DNA from: Sulfitobacter noctilucae
GTDB taxonomy: Bacteria; Pseudomonadota; Alphaproteobacteria; Rhodobacterales; Rhodobacteraceae
Assembly (NCBI RefSeq): GCF_000622365.1
Contig: NZ_JASC01000013.1
Coordinates: 640,361 to 704,360, forward strand
Direction: 5' to 3'
DNA: 64,000 nucleotides
Below, piece after piece: positions 54,439-62,695 of this stretch. A program made the position numbers and the translations under genes. The notes below the pieces were generated by a model. The model worked only from the letters and a program-made list of their open reading frames with translations. It did no database searches and had not been told where the DNA came from. The number at the start of each line of letters is the position of its first letter. Positions within the stretch are counted from its first letter, which is position 1.

Positions 54439-55122
54439 TCAGCCCCCGAAATCTGTAGCGAAGAGGCTGGCTGAATCGCTTGTGCTCTTTGCGGTGCGCT
54501 TGTCTGCAGCCGTTTCGGGAACGAGGGTCAAACCCGTCGAGATCGCGGGGGCTTTGGTAGCTTTGTTGGTCCCAAAATCTTGACTGATTGCAGAATTTTG
54601 CTGAGCATTGAGTTGAGCAAACTGGGGGGGTTCGGACTGGTATGCGACGACGGCCTTGGTCCAATCGCCTTGCTGGGTATAAAGTTGTTTGAGAACTCGT
54701 GCGACGTGCCGCGCATTGATCAAAGGGTCAAACATCTCGTCAATCGACTTGAATGCTTGGCTGTGCAGTCGATAGTTGATTTGAAAGCAGCCAATATTAA
54801 TGTCGCGCGCGCCTGCTATGAAATGCCGAAACACATGTGCTTTTCCCTGCTGAGGCTTATCGAACCACAAGCTGCTGCCGTTTACGTTCACGGTCCATGG
54901 CCAGGGGTGTAAGCTAGCGCTGTCAGTACTGGCCGTTTCGGATCGAAATATCCCCCGCAGAACGTCCAAGGGAACGCTTGCTTCTAAAGCTATGCGCACC
55001 AAAGCGTCTTCACAGATTTGCGCAGGGTCTTCGAAGGCAGCGGCCGGAGCGGGGGCCCATCCAATTAGCACACAACTGAATAAACAGGTGAGGATAACCT
55101 GTAATTCCAAGAATAATCGCAT
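54439..55122 (-). CDS. sltF: Flagellar lytic transglycosylase (SltF-like)
   Basis: A 227-residue secreted enzyme with a signal peptide of about 29 residues (LQVILTCLFSCVLIGWAPAPAAA). It has an SLT-type domain with catalytic Glu62 in GIFRSETAS, then HPWPWTVNVNG and DINIGCFQINYRLH. This pattern matches SltF, which in Rhodobacter opens the wall for the rod and binds single-domain FlgJ; the flgJ gene at 40738 lacks its own muramidase. The C-terminal 50 residues are low-complexity. It lies directly upstream of flhA. Confidence 0.85.
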   Translation of the reverse strand: MRLFLELQVILTCLFSCVLIGWAPAPAAAFEDPAQICEDALVRIALEASVPLDVLRGIFRSETASTDSASLHPWPWTVNVNGSSLWFDKPQQGKAHVFRHFIAGARDINIGCFQINYRLHSQAFKSIDEMFDPLINARHVARVLKQLYTQQGDWTKAVVAYQSEPPQFAQLNAQQNSAISQDFGTNKATKAPAISTGLTLVPETAADKRTAKSTSDSASLFATDFGG

Positions 55123-55225
55123 TCTACCGTCTCCACATCACGTTCTGTGACAGGTTCAAGCTACGCGGCCTTGGTTTATGAAAGGTAACTCAGCGCGGGT
55201 GGTTCACAAATTTCCATTTTCAGCA

Positions 55226-57526
55226 TTATTGTCCGATAGATGATGGACCAATCCGAGTTTCAGGGGAATTCAGCATGTTGGAAAGTGCATCGCGAGCGGA
55301 GGCGCTTTCATCTATTGCTGCCGTGGTGCGGGCCAGCATTCCACTAATCTCGGCAGATGGCGGAATGGCGCTGCCATCGAGCGCAAGAACCGGACTGAAG
55401 ACGGTATCATTCGTCAATGCCAGCGCTTCGGTGTCCTCAGCCAGCCAAGCGGATTGAATTGCTGCAGGCGCATTCTGCAAGTCATTGTAGATGGCATAGG
55501 CTTCCTTATGGGCACCAGCCATTTCTTTGGCTGACGCCCGCAGGGCATCTGCGGTCTCGCCGGAAATCTCTGCTAATTCAGATTGCGCACGCATTGGTTG
55601 ACCCAAATCCAGAGCAATTCGCCCTGCAAGTATCTGTCGTTGCTCGTTGCGTGGGTGGGTAGGGACGCTCCCGATCACCTCTTCCGCTTGAAGGCTAAAG
55701 CCAAGATCGACCAGCCGGTGGGCCAAATCCAACTTGGGTCGTATGGGTAGCTTTTTGATGTCTTTTGGAGATTGCGCAAAGACATGGTCAAGAAACACCA
55801 CATCGTTTGCTGTGGCGGTAAGTTCTTCCAAGAGTTGAAGGCGCAATTTGATAGATGCTGGTTCGTCATCAGCGCCACCCAATGCGATGCTTGCCTCTAT
55901 TGCGCGGTCAAATTGGCCAGACTTAACCAAGGCGAGTACATGCGCTCTGCGCAATTCTGCGCCTAACTCTGAACCGCTTAGTTCTTTTGCATAGGCTTCG
56001 ACGAGGCCTGCGGTTTCAACATCAATCGGCTGGTTGGCGCTGAGGCGAGCGTCTATCAGGGCAATCAATGCCTCCGGCGACTGTTCGGTATTGTCTTCAA
56101 CCACAGCAGCCAAAGTCGCAGTGCCACCTTGCACATCGCCATCCTCAATCTCGATACTCGCTTGCGCCAGTTTTGCGGGCGGGTTCAAAGGACTGGGCAG
56201 CCGTTGAAGATTGCGCAAGGCCGAAGCTGCGGCTTCTGTATCACCATGGGACAGAAACCGTCGACTCAATGCAGGCGCGAGAAATTGTCTCAGGTGCACC
56301 GGTTGCTTGTTCAGGGCCAGCAGCGCAGGCTTTGGATCGATTGTTTTCGCAACACCAATGGTTGGCCTTGCAAGTATCGCCCATAGTGCAACATCTGATG
56401 TACAGTCGAGCAACTGTGGTAGATTGCTTTCGGGCCGCGCCTCTCCATGCTCCATAATGTGTGCAATATCAATCAGCATCGAATGCTGAGACGCCAATGC
56501 AGGATCAAGCTCCAATACCTGAATAGCTTCGGCACCAAATCCATAATGTAGATATAGCTTCGCCAACTCCAAAGCTGCGGGCAGGTTCAATCGGTCAAAC
56601 TCGCCATAAAGTGCTTGTCGCACTTTGCCAGTTTGCTGGATAAACCCACTGTCATTGACCCAATCGGCGGGATTGATCAGTGCATCCGCAGGACACTGTA
56701 AACCAGATAAAGACTGAGTTTCTTGTGCCCCCAGTTCAAGTTCCGGAATGTCGCGGCTTGAGGAGATACGCATGTTATTCACAAGCCCGCCAACGACTTC
56801 TGGCTTTTTTAGAGTTTTCGCTCTGAGTTCGATCGCCGGATCGGCTTGCTTGCTCTTCGCGCTTGGCACTGGCGCACCGGGGAGCGGGGTCAACATGCCG
56901 CGTGTCGCAGCGGTGCCAAGCTCTCTCGCAAGCCTTTGCTGAATCTCCTCTAACGTATCCTCTTCCAACTGCGACAGAGGGCTTCGGGCGAGGATAGGCA
57001 GTGTTTCAGGCGTCAAAGCGTCAGGTTTGCGAGGTGCGATCAGAGGCAAGGTCACTGAGTTCGACTGTGCAGGAGGCATTTTTACACTGTCTTCGCCAAC
57101 TGAAACCACAGCCTCCACCTCTTCTTCTGCAGGATGGTTTCGTTTAATAAACGGTACTGTGCGGCTGACACCTGGCGATGTGACATCGATAACAATGAAC
57201 CGTTCTTGCGCGACGAACGGAGCCACCAAACAGTCGCACCCGAGAGTTAGCATAAAGCCGTTATCTAATAGATTGATTTTTGCGATCCGGGCGCGAGGAA
57301 TAAGGTCAAACACCTCGCTGATATCAAATCCCTTTTGCGGTACAGGTAAGACAATTTTTACTTCACGATCAATGTGACTAATGCTCCATTCTGCGCCAAT
57401 CGGAAGAGGGGCAACCAATCTGGTGAAGCCCCGATGTTCACCAGAAAGTATTTTTGCCTGCTGGGCTGCCACACTCATAGGCATTGCAAAAAAGATCAAA
57501 AAAATGAGAATGTAACGTATCTTCAT
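55226..57526 (-). CDS. Large secreted helical-repeat protein of the motor operon
   Basis: A 766-residue protein with a clear signal peptide (YILIFLIFFAMPMSVAAQ). An N-terminal beta-rich region of about 120 residues (HRGFTRLVAPLPIGAEWSISHIDREVKIVLP ... LGCDC) has an AMIN-like pattern. A proline-rich linker follows, then about 480 residues of alpha-helical repeats resembling TPR/Sel1 solenoids (from about 285). It overlaps motA by ATGA and precedes sltF. In rhizobia the periplasmic motility protein MotC has chaperone MotE; the MotE-like gene here makes this a candidate functional partner. That is inference from context, not homology. Confidence 0.7.
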   Translation of the reverse strand: MKIRYILIFLIFFAMPMSVAAQQAKILSGEHRGFTRLVAPLPIGAEWSISHIDREVKIVLPVPQKGFDISEVFDLIPRARIAKINLLDNGFMLTLGCDCLVAPFVAQERFIVIDVTSPGVSRTVPFIKRNHPAEEEVEAVVSVGEDSVKMPPAQSNSVTLPLIAPRKPDALTPETLPILARSPLSQLEEDTLEEIQQRLARELGTAATRGMLTPLPGAPVPSAKSKQADPAIELRAKTLKKPEVVGGLVNNMRISSSRDIPELELGAQETQSLSGLQCPADALINPADWVNDSGFIQQTGKVRQALYGEFDRLNLPAALELAKLYLHYGFGAEAIQVLELDPALASQHSMLIDIAHIMEHGEARPESNLPQLLDCTSDVALWAILARPTIGVAKTIDPKPALLALNKQPVHLRQFLAPALSRRFLSHGDTEAAASALRNLQRLPSPLNPPAKLAQASIEIEDGDVQGGTATLAAVVEDNTEQSPEALIALIDARLSANQPIDVETAGLVEAYAKELSGSELGAELRRAHVLALVKSGQFDRAIEASIALGGADDEPASIKLRLQLLEELTATANDVVFLDHVFAQSPKDIKKLPIRPKLDLAHRLVDLGFSLQAEEVIGSVPTHPRNEQRQILAGRIALDLGQPMRAQSELAEISGETADALRASAKEMAGAHKEAYAIYNDLQNAPAAIQSAWLAEDTEALALTNDTVFSPVLALDGSAIPPSAEISGMLARTTAAIDESASARDALSNMLNSPETRIGPSSIGQ

Positions 57527-58392
57527 GCTGCATCCTGCTTGACAGCTTTCAAGGCTTCTTCAAGATCCGAGAAACTGGGCCGAGTGTGCGAGGGCGTGTT
57601 CTGTCGACCAACTTCAATGCAAATATTTGTTGCGTGATTGTGCAGATTGGCGACCAGAACTTCGCGGATCAATTGATAGAAATGAGCCTCGTCCTCGGTC
57701 ACATCTTTTACTTTTGCCGCGAAGGGGCCCACCAGACCATAGGCCAGAAATACGCCCAAAAAAGTACCGACTAGAGCGCCACCGATAAGCTTGCCCAAGA
57801 CCTCTGGCGGTTGATCAATTGACGCCATCGTTTTGATGACACCCAAAACCGCAGCAACGATTCCCAGCGCAGGGAGACCGTCGGCCATCGTTTGCAAGGC
57901 ATGGCTGGAATGAAGGGCATGATGGGCATTCGCCTCCATCCGTTTTCCCAGAACTTCTTCCACCTGATGTGGATCATCGTAGTTCATGGAAGCCGACCGC
58001 ATGGTGTCGCAAATGAGTGCAATCGCCTCTTTATCCGTTAGGATACGAGGGTATTTTGAGAATATCGATGAGTCGCTTGGCGCTTCGATGTGTTCCTCAA
58101 TCGCAACAGGGTTTTGTCGCGCCAGACGGATCAATTCAAACAGAAGGCAAAGAAGATCACGATAATCGTCTGCCTTCCACTTTGGCCCTTTGAAAACCTT
58201 TCCCACGTCTTTAATGGTGTGCTTGATGGCCGGCCCATCATTACTGATCAAAAAGGCACCAATCGCTGCACCGCCAATCATGGTCATCTCGAAAGGCAAA
58301 GACTTGAGGATGATGCCCATTTTGCCCCCGGCAGCAAGATAGCCGCCAAAAACCATAACAAAAATTGTGATGATACCAATGATGCCGATCAT
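57523..58392 (-). CDS. motA: Flagellar motor stator protein MotA
   Basis: MotA forms the stator proton channel with MotB. The 289-residue protein has four membrane helices (first GIIGIITIFVMVFGGYLAAGG), the cytoplasmic loop with LFELIRLARQNPVAIEEHIE, and the paired helices DGLPALGIVAAVLGVIKTMASI and GGALVGTFLGVFLAYGLVGPFA. These are MotA hallmarks. motB does not follow; it is absent from the window. A 157 bp gap separates it from motE upstream. Confidence 0.95.
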   Translation of the reverse strand: MIGIIGIITIFVMVFGGYLAAGGKMGIILKSLPFEMTMIGGAAIGAFLISNDGPAIKHTIKDVGKVFKGPKWKADDYRDLLCLLFELIRLARQNPVAIEEHIEAPSDSSIFSKYPRILTDKEAIALICDTMRSASMNYDDPHQVEEVLGKRMEANAHHALHSSHALQTMADGLPALGIVAAVLGVIKTMASIDQPPEVLGKLIGGALVGTFLGVFLAYGLVGPFAAKVKDVTEDEAHFYQLIREVLVANLHNHATNICIEVGRQNTPSHTRPSFSDLEEALKAVKQDAA

Positions 58393-58549
58393 GAGGGGTC
58401 CAATGCGTTAAATGTCTGCGGAACCATCACAAATAGGCGTTAAAAAAGTCTCAGGATTGTAGCAGAAAATTGCACTGATTTAATCGACTGCAAACAAACT
58501 TTCAGCATTGGATGCGCTACAGTTCCTCATTGCTTTAATGACCCAAGAC
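58393..58549 (-). promoter_or_regulatory. Gap between motE and motA
   Basis: 157 bp without a gene. Two direct GCGTTAAA repeats occur at 58405-58412 and 58437-58444. This may hold an internal promoter for motA. No CtrA-spaced pair was found. Confidence 0.35.
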
Positions 58550-59167
58550 TCAACTCTTCGGAGCATTTGCGTTTCGCCCGGCCAAGATTACGCTTATCGA
58601 GTAGGCAACATCCGGTGGGAGCCCAGTCATGACCGCAGCGGCGTAATCTGGTCGCATTCTTCCCAGAAAACCAGCAGCAAAATCGGGCTCCATTGTTGCG
58701 AAAAGAGCTGCTGCATCTTTTGGTTTCATGTTTTCATAGACAGCGGTCAAACGCGCCAGATCGTCTTCTGCGGCACCATCCGTAAGGGATAGCGTTCGGC
58801 GCAGATTTGCCTCGGCCTCTTCTAGCATCGCTAGCCGTTTCGTGATTTCTTTATCTGCTACCGCTAAAGCTCTCGTTCGTATTTCGATCTGCTTTTCCAG
58901 TGTGCGAACCCGGGTCTCCCGCGCCTGTAGTGCTTTCAAAAGCCCACCGACTTTTGTACGGTTTAGGGGAGCGTCCCTTACTTGTTCCTCAGCACCTTGT
59001 ACCGTTTCTTGTTCTTTCAGCGATGCAGCTTCGGGTTGAACCGCTTCAGCAATGGCACTGCCGGCACCCGGGCCCAGTCGTAAGAGTGCTGACAAAAAAA
59101 GCATTATGGCAATCAAAAGCACAGTGCCCCGTCCGCTGCGTCGCAATTTCGATTTCCTTTTCTTCAT
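58550..59167 (-). CDS. motE: MotE-like flagellar motility protein
   Basis: A 205-residue protein with a basic N-terminus and one membrane or signal helix (GRGTVLLIAIMLFLSALLRLGPG). A coiled coil runs from about 70 to 120 (KALQARETRVRTLEKQIEIRTRALAVADKEI). A C-terminal MgtE_N-like domain follows (YENMKPKDAAALFATMEPDFAAGFLGRMRPDYAAAVM). This architecture is that of MotE, a chaperone for a periplasmic motor protein in rhizobia. It is 1 bp from the PflI-like gene and upstream of motA. Confidence 0.8.
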   Translation of the reverse strand: MKKRKSKLRRSGRGTVLLIAIMLFLSALLRLGPGAGSAIAEAVQPEAASLKEQETVQGAEEQVRDAPLNRTKVGGLLKALQARETRVRTLEKQIEIRTRALAVADKEITKRLAMLEEAEANLRRTLSLTDGAAEDDLARLTAVYENMKPKDAAALFATMEPDFAAGFLGRMRPDYAAAVMTGLPPDVAYSISVILAGRNANAPKS

Positions 59168-59168
59168 C

Positions 59169-59567
59169 CTAGTTTACTCCACCTTCGACCCGACGTCGTG
59201 TAAACATTGGCTCTGCTGGAGCCGTCGGTGGCATGGGCGTGGGGCGTTCCGGTACATCAGGCTTTGGTGCGGTTTCAGCCGCCTCCGGCAAGTCGTGCAA
59301 CGACGCCATTTGCATTTCCAGCTGCCGGGAAGTGGCTTCAGCCCGATCCACAAGCTCTGTCAGTGTCGTTGCTGAGGCGCCTGCCGAGTTCTGCGCAGCC
59401 GTCAGGGTCTTGGAAAGGTCATCCACTTGAGCAGACAAAACCGCGACCGCTCCACCGACCCCTTTTTCCAGGTCATTGAAACGGTTCAGCCGTCGCCCAA
59501 GTACAAGGCAGTAGAACCCCGCACCAAGCGCGCCGGCAGCCAGTAAGATATCAGCAATCAAATCCAC
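59169..59567 (-). CDS. Bitopic coiled-coil protein (PflI/DUF6468-like)
   Basis: A 132-residue protein: an N-terminal membrane helix (IADILLAAGALGAGFYCLVL), a coiled coil (RRLNRFNDLEKGVGGAVAVLSAQVDDLSKTL), and a proline-rich tail (PKPDVPERPTPMPP). This order matches Caulobacter PflI, which positions the flagellum and is encoded near fliL. The match is by architecture and context. It lies 10 bp after fliL and 1 bp before motE. Confidence 0.55.
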   Translation of the reverse strand: MDLIADILLAAGALGAGFYCLVLGRRLNRFNDLEKGVGGAVAVLSAQVDDLSKTLTAAQNSAGASATTLTELVDRAEATSRQLEMQMASLHDLPEAAETAPKPDVPERPTPMPPTAPAEPMFTRRRVEGGVN

Positions 59568-59577
59568 GTCGTGCCTC

Positions 59578-60066
59578 TCAGTTCAGTACAAATTCCATGA
59601 TCAGAAGATCTTTGATATTGTCAGCGCCCGCGACCACCTGCACGCGGCGAAGCATCTGCGCTCGCAATCGGGTAAGTGCGGCTGGGTCCTCAAGATCGCG
59701 CGGCTCCAGCGCTCGCAGATAGCTGTTCAACACGTCGATCACGCGGGGAAGAAGCTTTTCCACAGTTTCCTGCGCGAGAGCAGGCACTTCTAGGGTCGCT
59801 CTGAACATCAAATGGTTCGCGTTGGATGGTGCGCGCATCGAAATGACCAAAGGATCAACGTCGACATAGGAAACGTCCGGACCTGGTTTGATCTCGAGTG
59901 TCTCTTCCGCCTCGGCTGTCTCCGGCCCATCACCGAGAATCATTCCGCTCCAGGTTGCGTAGAAGCCACCGCCGCCACCGGCCAAAGCCAGAACCAGCCC
60001 AATGATCAGAGGCAGTTTCGACGCCTTCTTGGGTTTTTCGTCTTCTGTTGTATCAGCTTCGGGCAT
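59578..60066 (-). CDS. fliL: Flagellar basal body-associated protein FliL
   Basis: FliL surrounds the stator at the inner membrane and stabilises the motor. The 162-residue protein has a charged N-terminus (DTTEDEKPKKASKLPLIIGLVLALAGGGGGF) with one membrane helix. A periplasmic FliL domain follows (YVDVDPLVISMRAP ... LRALEPRDLEDPAALTRLRAQMLRRVQVVAGADNIKDLLIMEFVLN). The family is unmistakable. It leads the long minus-strand motor/export operon. Confidence 0.92.
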   Translation of the reverse strand: MPEADTTEDEKPKKASKLPLIIGLVLALAGGGGGFYATWSGMILGDGPETAEAEETLEIKPGPDVSYVDVDPLVISMRAPSNANHLMFRATLEVPALAQETVEKLLPRVIDVLNSYLRALEPRDLEDPAALTRLRAQMLRRVQVVAGADNIKDLLIMEFVLN

Positions 60067-60112
60067 TTTGCATCCGTTTCATGTTGTTGGATCGCTTATA
60101 GAACCGATTGCA

Positions 60113-60127
60113 CTAACCGAATGTTAA
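60113..60127. promoter_or_regulatory. CtrA-like element CTAA-N7-TTAA between fliL and fliF
   Basis: Seven of eight half-site bases match TTAA-N7-TTAA with exact spacing. It is centred in the 106 bp gap between the divergent fliL and fliF genes. It is one of three such elements in the cluster's divergent promoter gaps. Confidence 0.55.
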
Positions 60128-60172
60128 GCCCGATCGTTCATCTCTTGCCCAACGCCCGGCAGAACGCAGGGT

Positions 60173-61819
60173 ATGACGGAGGCAATTGTGCAGCAGTTAC
60201 TGAAAGTCTGGATGCAGCTTGATCTGCGCCGGCAAATAATCGTGATCCTCGCAACCGGGGCGATGTTCTTTGCTGTGATCGCTATGTCACGCATGGCAAC
60301 GGCACCTAGTATGACGTTGCTTTATGCCGGGCTGGAAAGTGGTGCCGCCGGCGATGTCGTCCGCGCGCTGGAGCAGCGGGGCGTCACTTTTGATGTACGC
60401 GGTGGATCGATCTTTGTTGATTCCGCTGAGCGTGATCAACTGCGCCTTACGCTGGCAAGCGAGGGTTTGCCGGCCAACAGTAACCGAGGCTACGAGCTCC
60501 TGGATACGCTGACCGGATTTGGCACAACCTCCCAGATGTTTGATGCAGCCTATTGGCGCGCAAAAGAGGGCGAACTGGCACGCACCATCGTCGCCAGCCC
60601 GCAGATCGCAATGGCCCGCGTGCATATTGCGAGTACAGGTTCCAACCCTTTTCAAAGAGGCGTCACCCCCAAAGCCTCCGTTTCCCTGACCGCGAATGGC
60701 AGTGGTGTGACACCGGCCCAGGCCAAGGCGGTGCGCTTTCTCGTGGCGTCCGCTGTAGCAGGATTGTCTGCCGATGATGTCGCGGTCATTGATGCGAACG
60801 GTGCCCTGATCGGCCAAACAGATGATGCGACCCCTGCAATTGGCGGCGATGATATATCGCAAGTGTTGCGCGACAGGGTGCAACGTTTGCTCGAAGCGCG
60901 GGTGGGTTTTGGCAATGCGGTGGTTGAGGTGTCCGTCGATACAGTCACGGAAAGTGAAGCGATTCGCGAACGCGTCTTTAACCCGGAAAGCCGTGTCGCG
61001 ATCAGCACTGATACCGAAGAACGTACGAATACCTCGACAGATGGGGGCAATGGCGATGTCACTGTAGCAAGCAATCTACCTGACCAGGAGGGCGGCGGAG
61101 CAGGCGACAGTTCTTCTTCGCAAAACAGCGAAACGCGCGAGCGGGTCAATTATGAAGTATCTGAGACGGAGCGTGAGGTGGTACGGGCCCCAGGTGCTAT
61201 CAAACGCGTCACCGTCGCGGTCCTGGTCAACGAGCCGATGGTGACTGATGCAACCGGCGAAACAGTCGCAGATCCGCGCGGTGAAGAGGAGATGCAGGCG
61301 TTACGGGAGCTTGTCTCCTCTGCCGTGGGCTTTGATGAATCACGCGGAGATATTATTACAATTAAGTCTATGGCACTTCTTTCGGTGCCGCCCACCGGCA
61401 CGATTGCTGAAACTTCTCTGCTGAGCCAGTTTGACATTGATTTGATGTCTGCCATCCAGATGGCGATTCTCGCTTTGGTCACTTTGATCCTTGGCCTGTT
61501 TGTCATCCGTCCGGTACTTTCGCGCCCGGATGCGCCTGAGCCCGGTCCAGTAGCTGCGCTCCCCCCCGGTCCATCAGATGAAAAGATCGCTGATAGTGCA
61601 GCACTTGATGGAGAGTTAGACGATGGCAGTTTCGAATTGCCACCGCTTGATATGGGGGGCTCCTTTGAAGGAGACACCGGCGATTTGCCGAGTTTTCCAA
61701 TAATGGGCGGCAACGATGAGGATCCGGTAAGCAGATTGCGGAACATGATCGGAGAACGTCAGGAAGAGACAGTTGAAATTTTGCGCAGCTGGCTCGAAGA
61801 GAAAGAAGAGAACGCCTGA
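60173..61819 (+). CDS. fliF: Flagellar MS-ring protein FliF
   Basis: FliF builds the MS ring in the inner membrane. The 548-residue protein has the first membrane helix (QIIVILATGAMFFAVIAMS) and the YscJ/FliF domains (TLLYAGLESGAAGDVVRALEQRGV). The long periplasmic loop leads to the second helix AIQMAILALVTLILGLFVIRPVL. It ends with the FliG-binding C-terminus NDEDPVSRLRNMIGERQEETVEILRSWLEE. It is complete. Its TGA abuts the fliH-like start. Confidence 0.96.
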   Translation: MTEAIVQQLLKVWMQLDLRRQIIVILATGAMFFAVIAMSRMATAPSMTLLYAGLESGAAGDVVRALEQRGVTFDVRGGSIFVDSAERDQLRLTLASEGLPANSNRGYELLDTLTGFGTTSQMFDAAYWRAKEGELARTIVASPQIAMARVHIASTGSNPFQRGVTPKASVSLTANGSGVTPAQAKAVRFLVASAVAGLSADDVAVIDANGALIGQTDDATPAIGGDDISQVLRDRVQRLLEARVGFGNAVVEVSVDTVTESEAIRERVFNPESRVAISTDTEERTNTSTDGGNGDVTVASNLPDQEGGGAGDSSSSQNSETRERVNYEVSETEREVVRAPGAIKRVTVAVLVNEPMVTDATGETVADPRGEEEMQALRELVSSAVGFDESRGDIITIKSMALLSVPPTGTIAETSLLSQFDIDLMSAIQMAILALVTLILGLFVIRPVLSRPDAPEPGPVAALPPGPSDEKIADSAALDGELDDGSFELPPLDMGGSFEGDTGDLPSFPIMGGNDEDPVSRLRNMIGERQEETVEILRSWLEEKEENA

Positions 61820-62418
61820 TGTCCGTTTCTCACCGCTACCAAAGTTTTGATGTGGATGCTTCCGCGATTGGCACAGGTTCGAACCAAACTGATGATCAAC
61901 TCGAAGATATTCGCCTGACCGGTTTCGAGGCTGGTTACCAAGCGGGGTGGGAAGATGCGGTGAAGGCCCAAGTCGACGCTGACGCCAAGCTTACAGCAGA
62001 TTTTGTAAACACATTGCAGGATATGTCTTTCACCTATCACGAAGCCTACGCCAAGCTGAACGAAGGGATGAAACCCCTGTTTGCTCAATTGGTTGCCAAG
62101 CTCTTACCAGAGGTCGCGGCACAAAGCCTGGGTGTCCACGTTCTTTCGCAGATCAGTGCTTTGACTGCTGCGGAGAGCGGTTCGACCATCGAGATCGTTG
62201 TATCTCCTGCAAAGGAGGCGGCAGTGCGGAAGCTATTGGACGATCAGGCTGCGGTCCCCTTTGTGTTGGCGACCGAAGCCTCTATGACCGCCGGTCAGGT
62301 GTATCTGCGCGCGGGCAGCACCGAACGAGAAATCAACCTTGATGCAGTTCTTAAAGGCATCAGTGACGCGATCAGCGCATTCGTACATACCGCACAAGAG
62401 GAGCCTAAAGATGGTTGA
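61819..62418 (+). CDS. fliH: FliH-like flagellar export regulator
   Basis: A 199-residue protein with the FliH-type glycine motif GFEAGYQAGWEDAV near residue 34-47. It has a helical segment (LAKLLPEVAAQSLGVHVL) and a C-terminal E2-stator-like domain ending IEIVVSPAKEAAVRKLL...AGQVYLRAGSTEREINLDAVL. FliH binds FliI and links it to the C ring. Rhodobacterales copies are diverged and often left unnamed. It is in the fliF-fliH-fliN-fliP operon. Confidence 0.75.
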   Translation: MSVSHRYQSFDVDASAIGTGSNQTDDQLEDIRLTGFEAGYQAGWEDAVKAQVDADAKLTADFVNTLQDMSFTYHEAYAKLNEGMKPLFAQLVAKLLPEVAAQSLGVHVLSQISALTAAESGSTIEIVVSPAKEAAVRKLLDDQAAVPFVLATEASMTAGQVYLRAGSTEREINLDAVLKGISDAISAFVHTAQEEPKDG

Positions 62419-62695
62419 ACAAACGACAACCGCTGCCGAACCGGCAAACCCATTCACCGCCGTCCCGATTGAAGTCAGCGTTTGCGTTGGCAAGGCCCGT
62501 CCCCTGATCCGCGATCTAATGGCTTTGGGCGAGAATGGTCTGTTGACGCTCGATTCCCGTGTGGATGACCCTGTTGAACTTTATGTAGGGGAGCGTTTGA
62601 TCGCGCGCGGCATGCTGGAAGAGAAAGAGGGGGATACATCTGGACAACTTGTTGTCCGCCTGACCGAGATTCTTCAGTTGCAGCCAGAAAGGTGA
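62411..62695 (+). CDS. fliN: Flagellar motor switch protein FliN
   Basis: A C-ring component of 94 residues with one SpoA domain: NPFTAVPIEVSVCVGKARPLIRDLMALGENGLLTLDSRVDDPVELYVGERLIARGML. ATG 62411 is chosen because the open frame further upstream (62339) covers fliH. It overlaps the fliH stop by 8 bases. FliM and FliG, its partners, are not visible here. Confidence 0.92.
   Translation: MVEQTTTAAEPANPFTAVPIEVSVCVGKARPLIRDLMALGENGLLTLDSRVDDPVELYVGERLIARGMLEEKEGDTSGQLVVRLTEILQLQPER

Noticed and set aside
61554..61566. C7 run in fliF as a phase-variable tract
   Set aside because: Seven C residues encode conserved-frame Pro codons, and the tract is too short to claim slippage.
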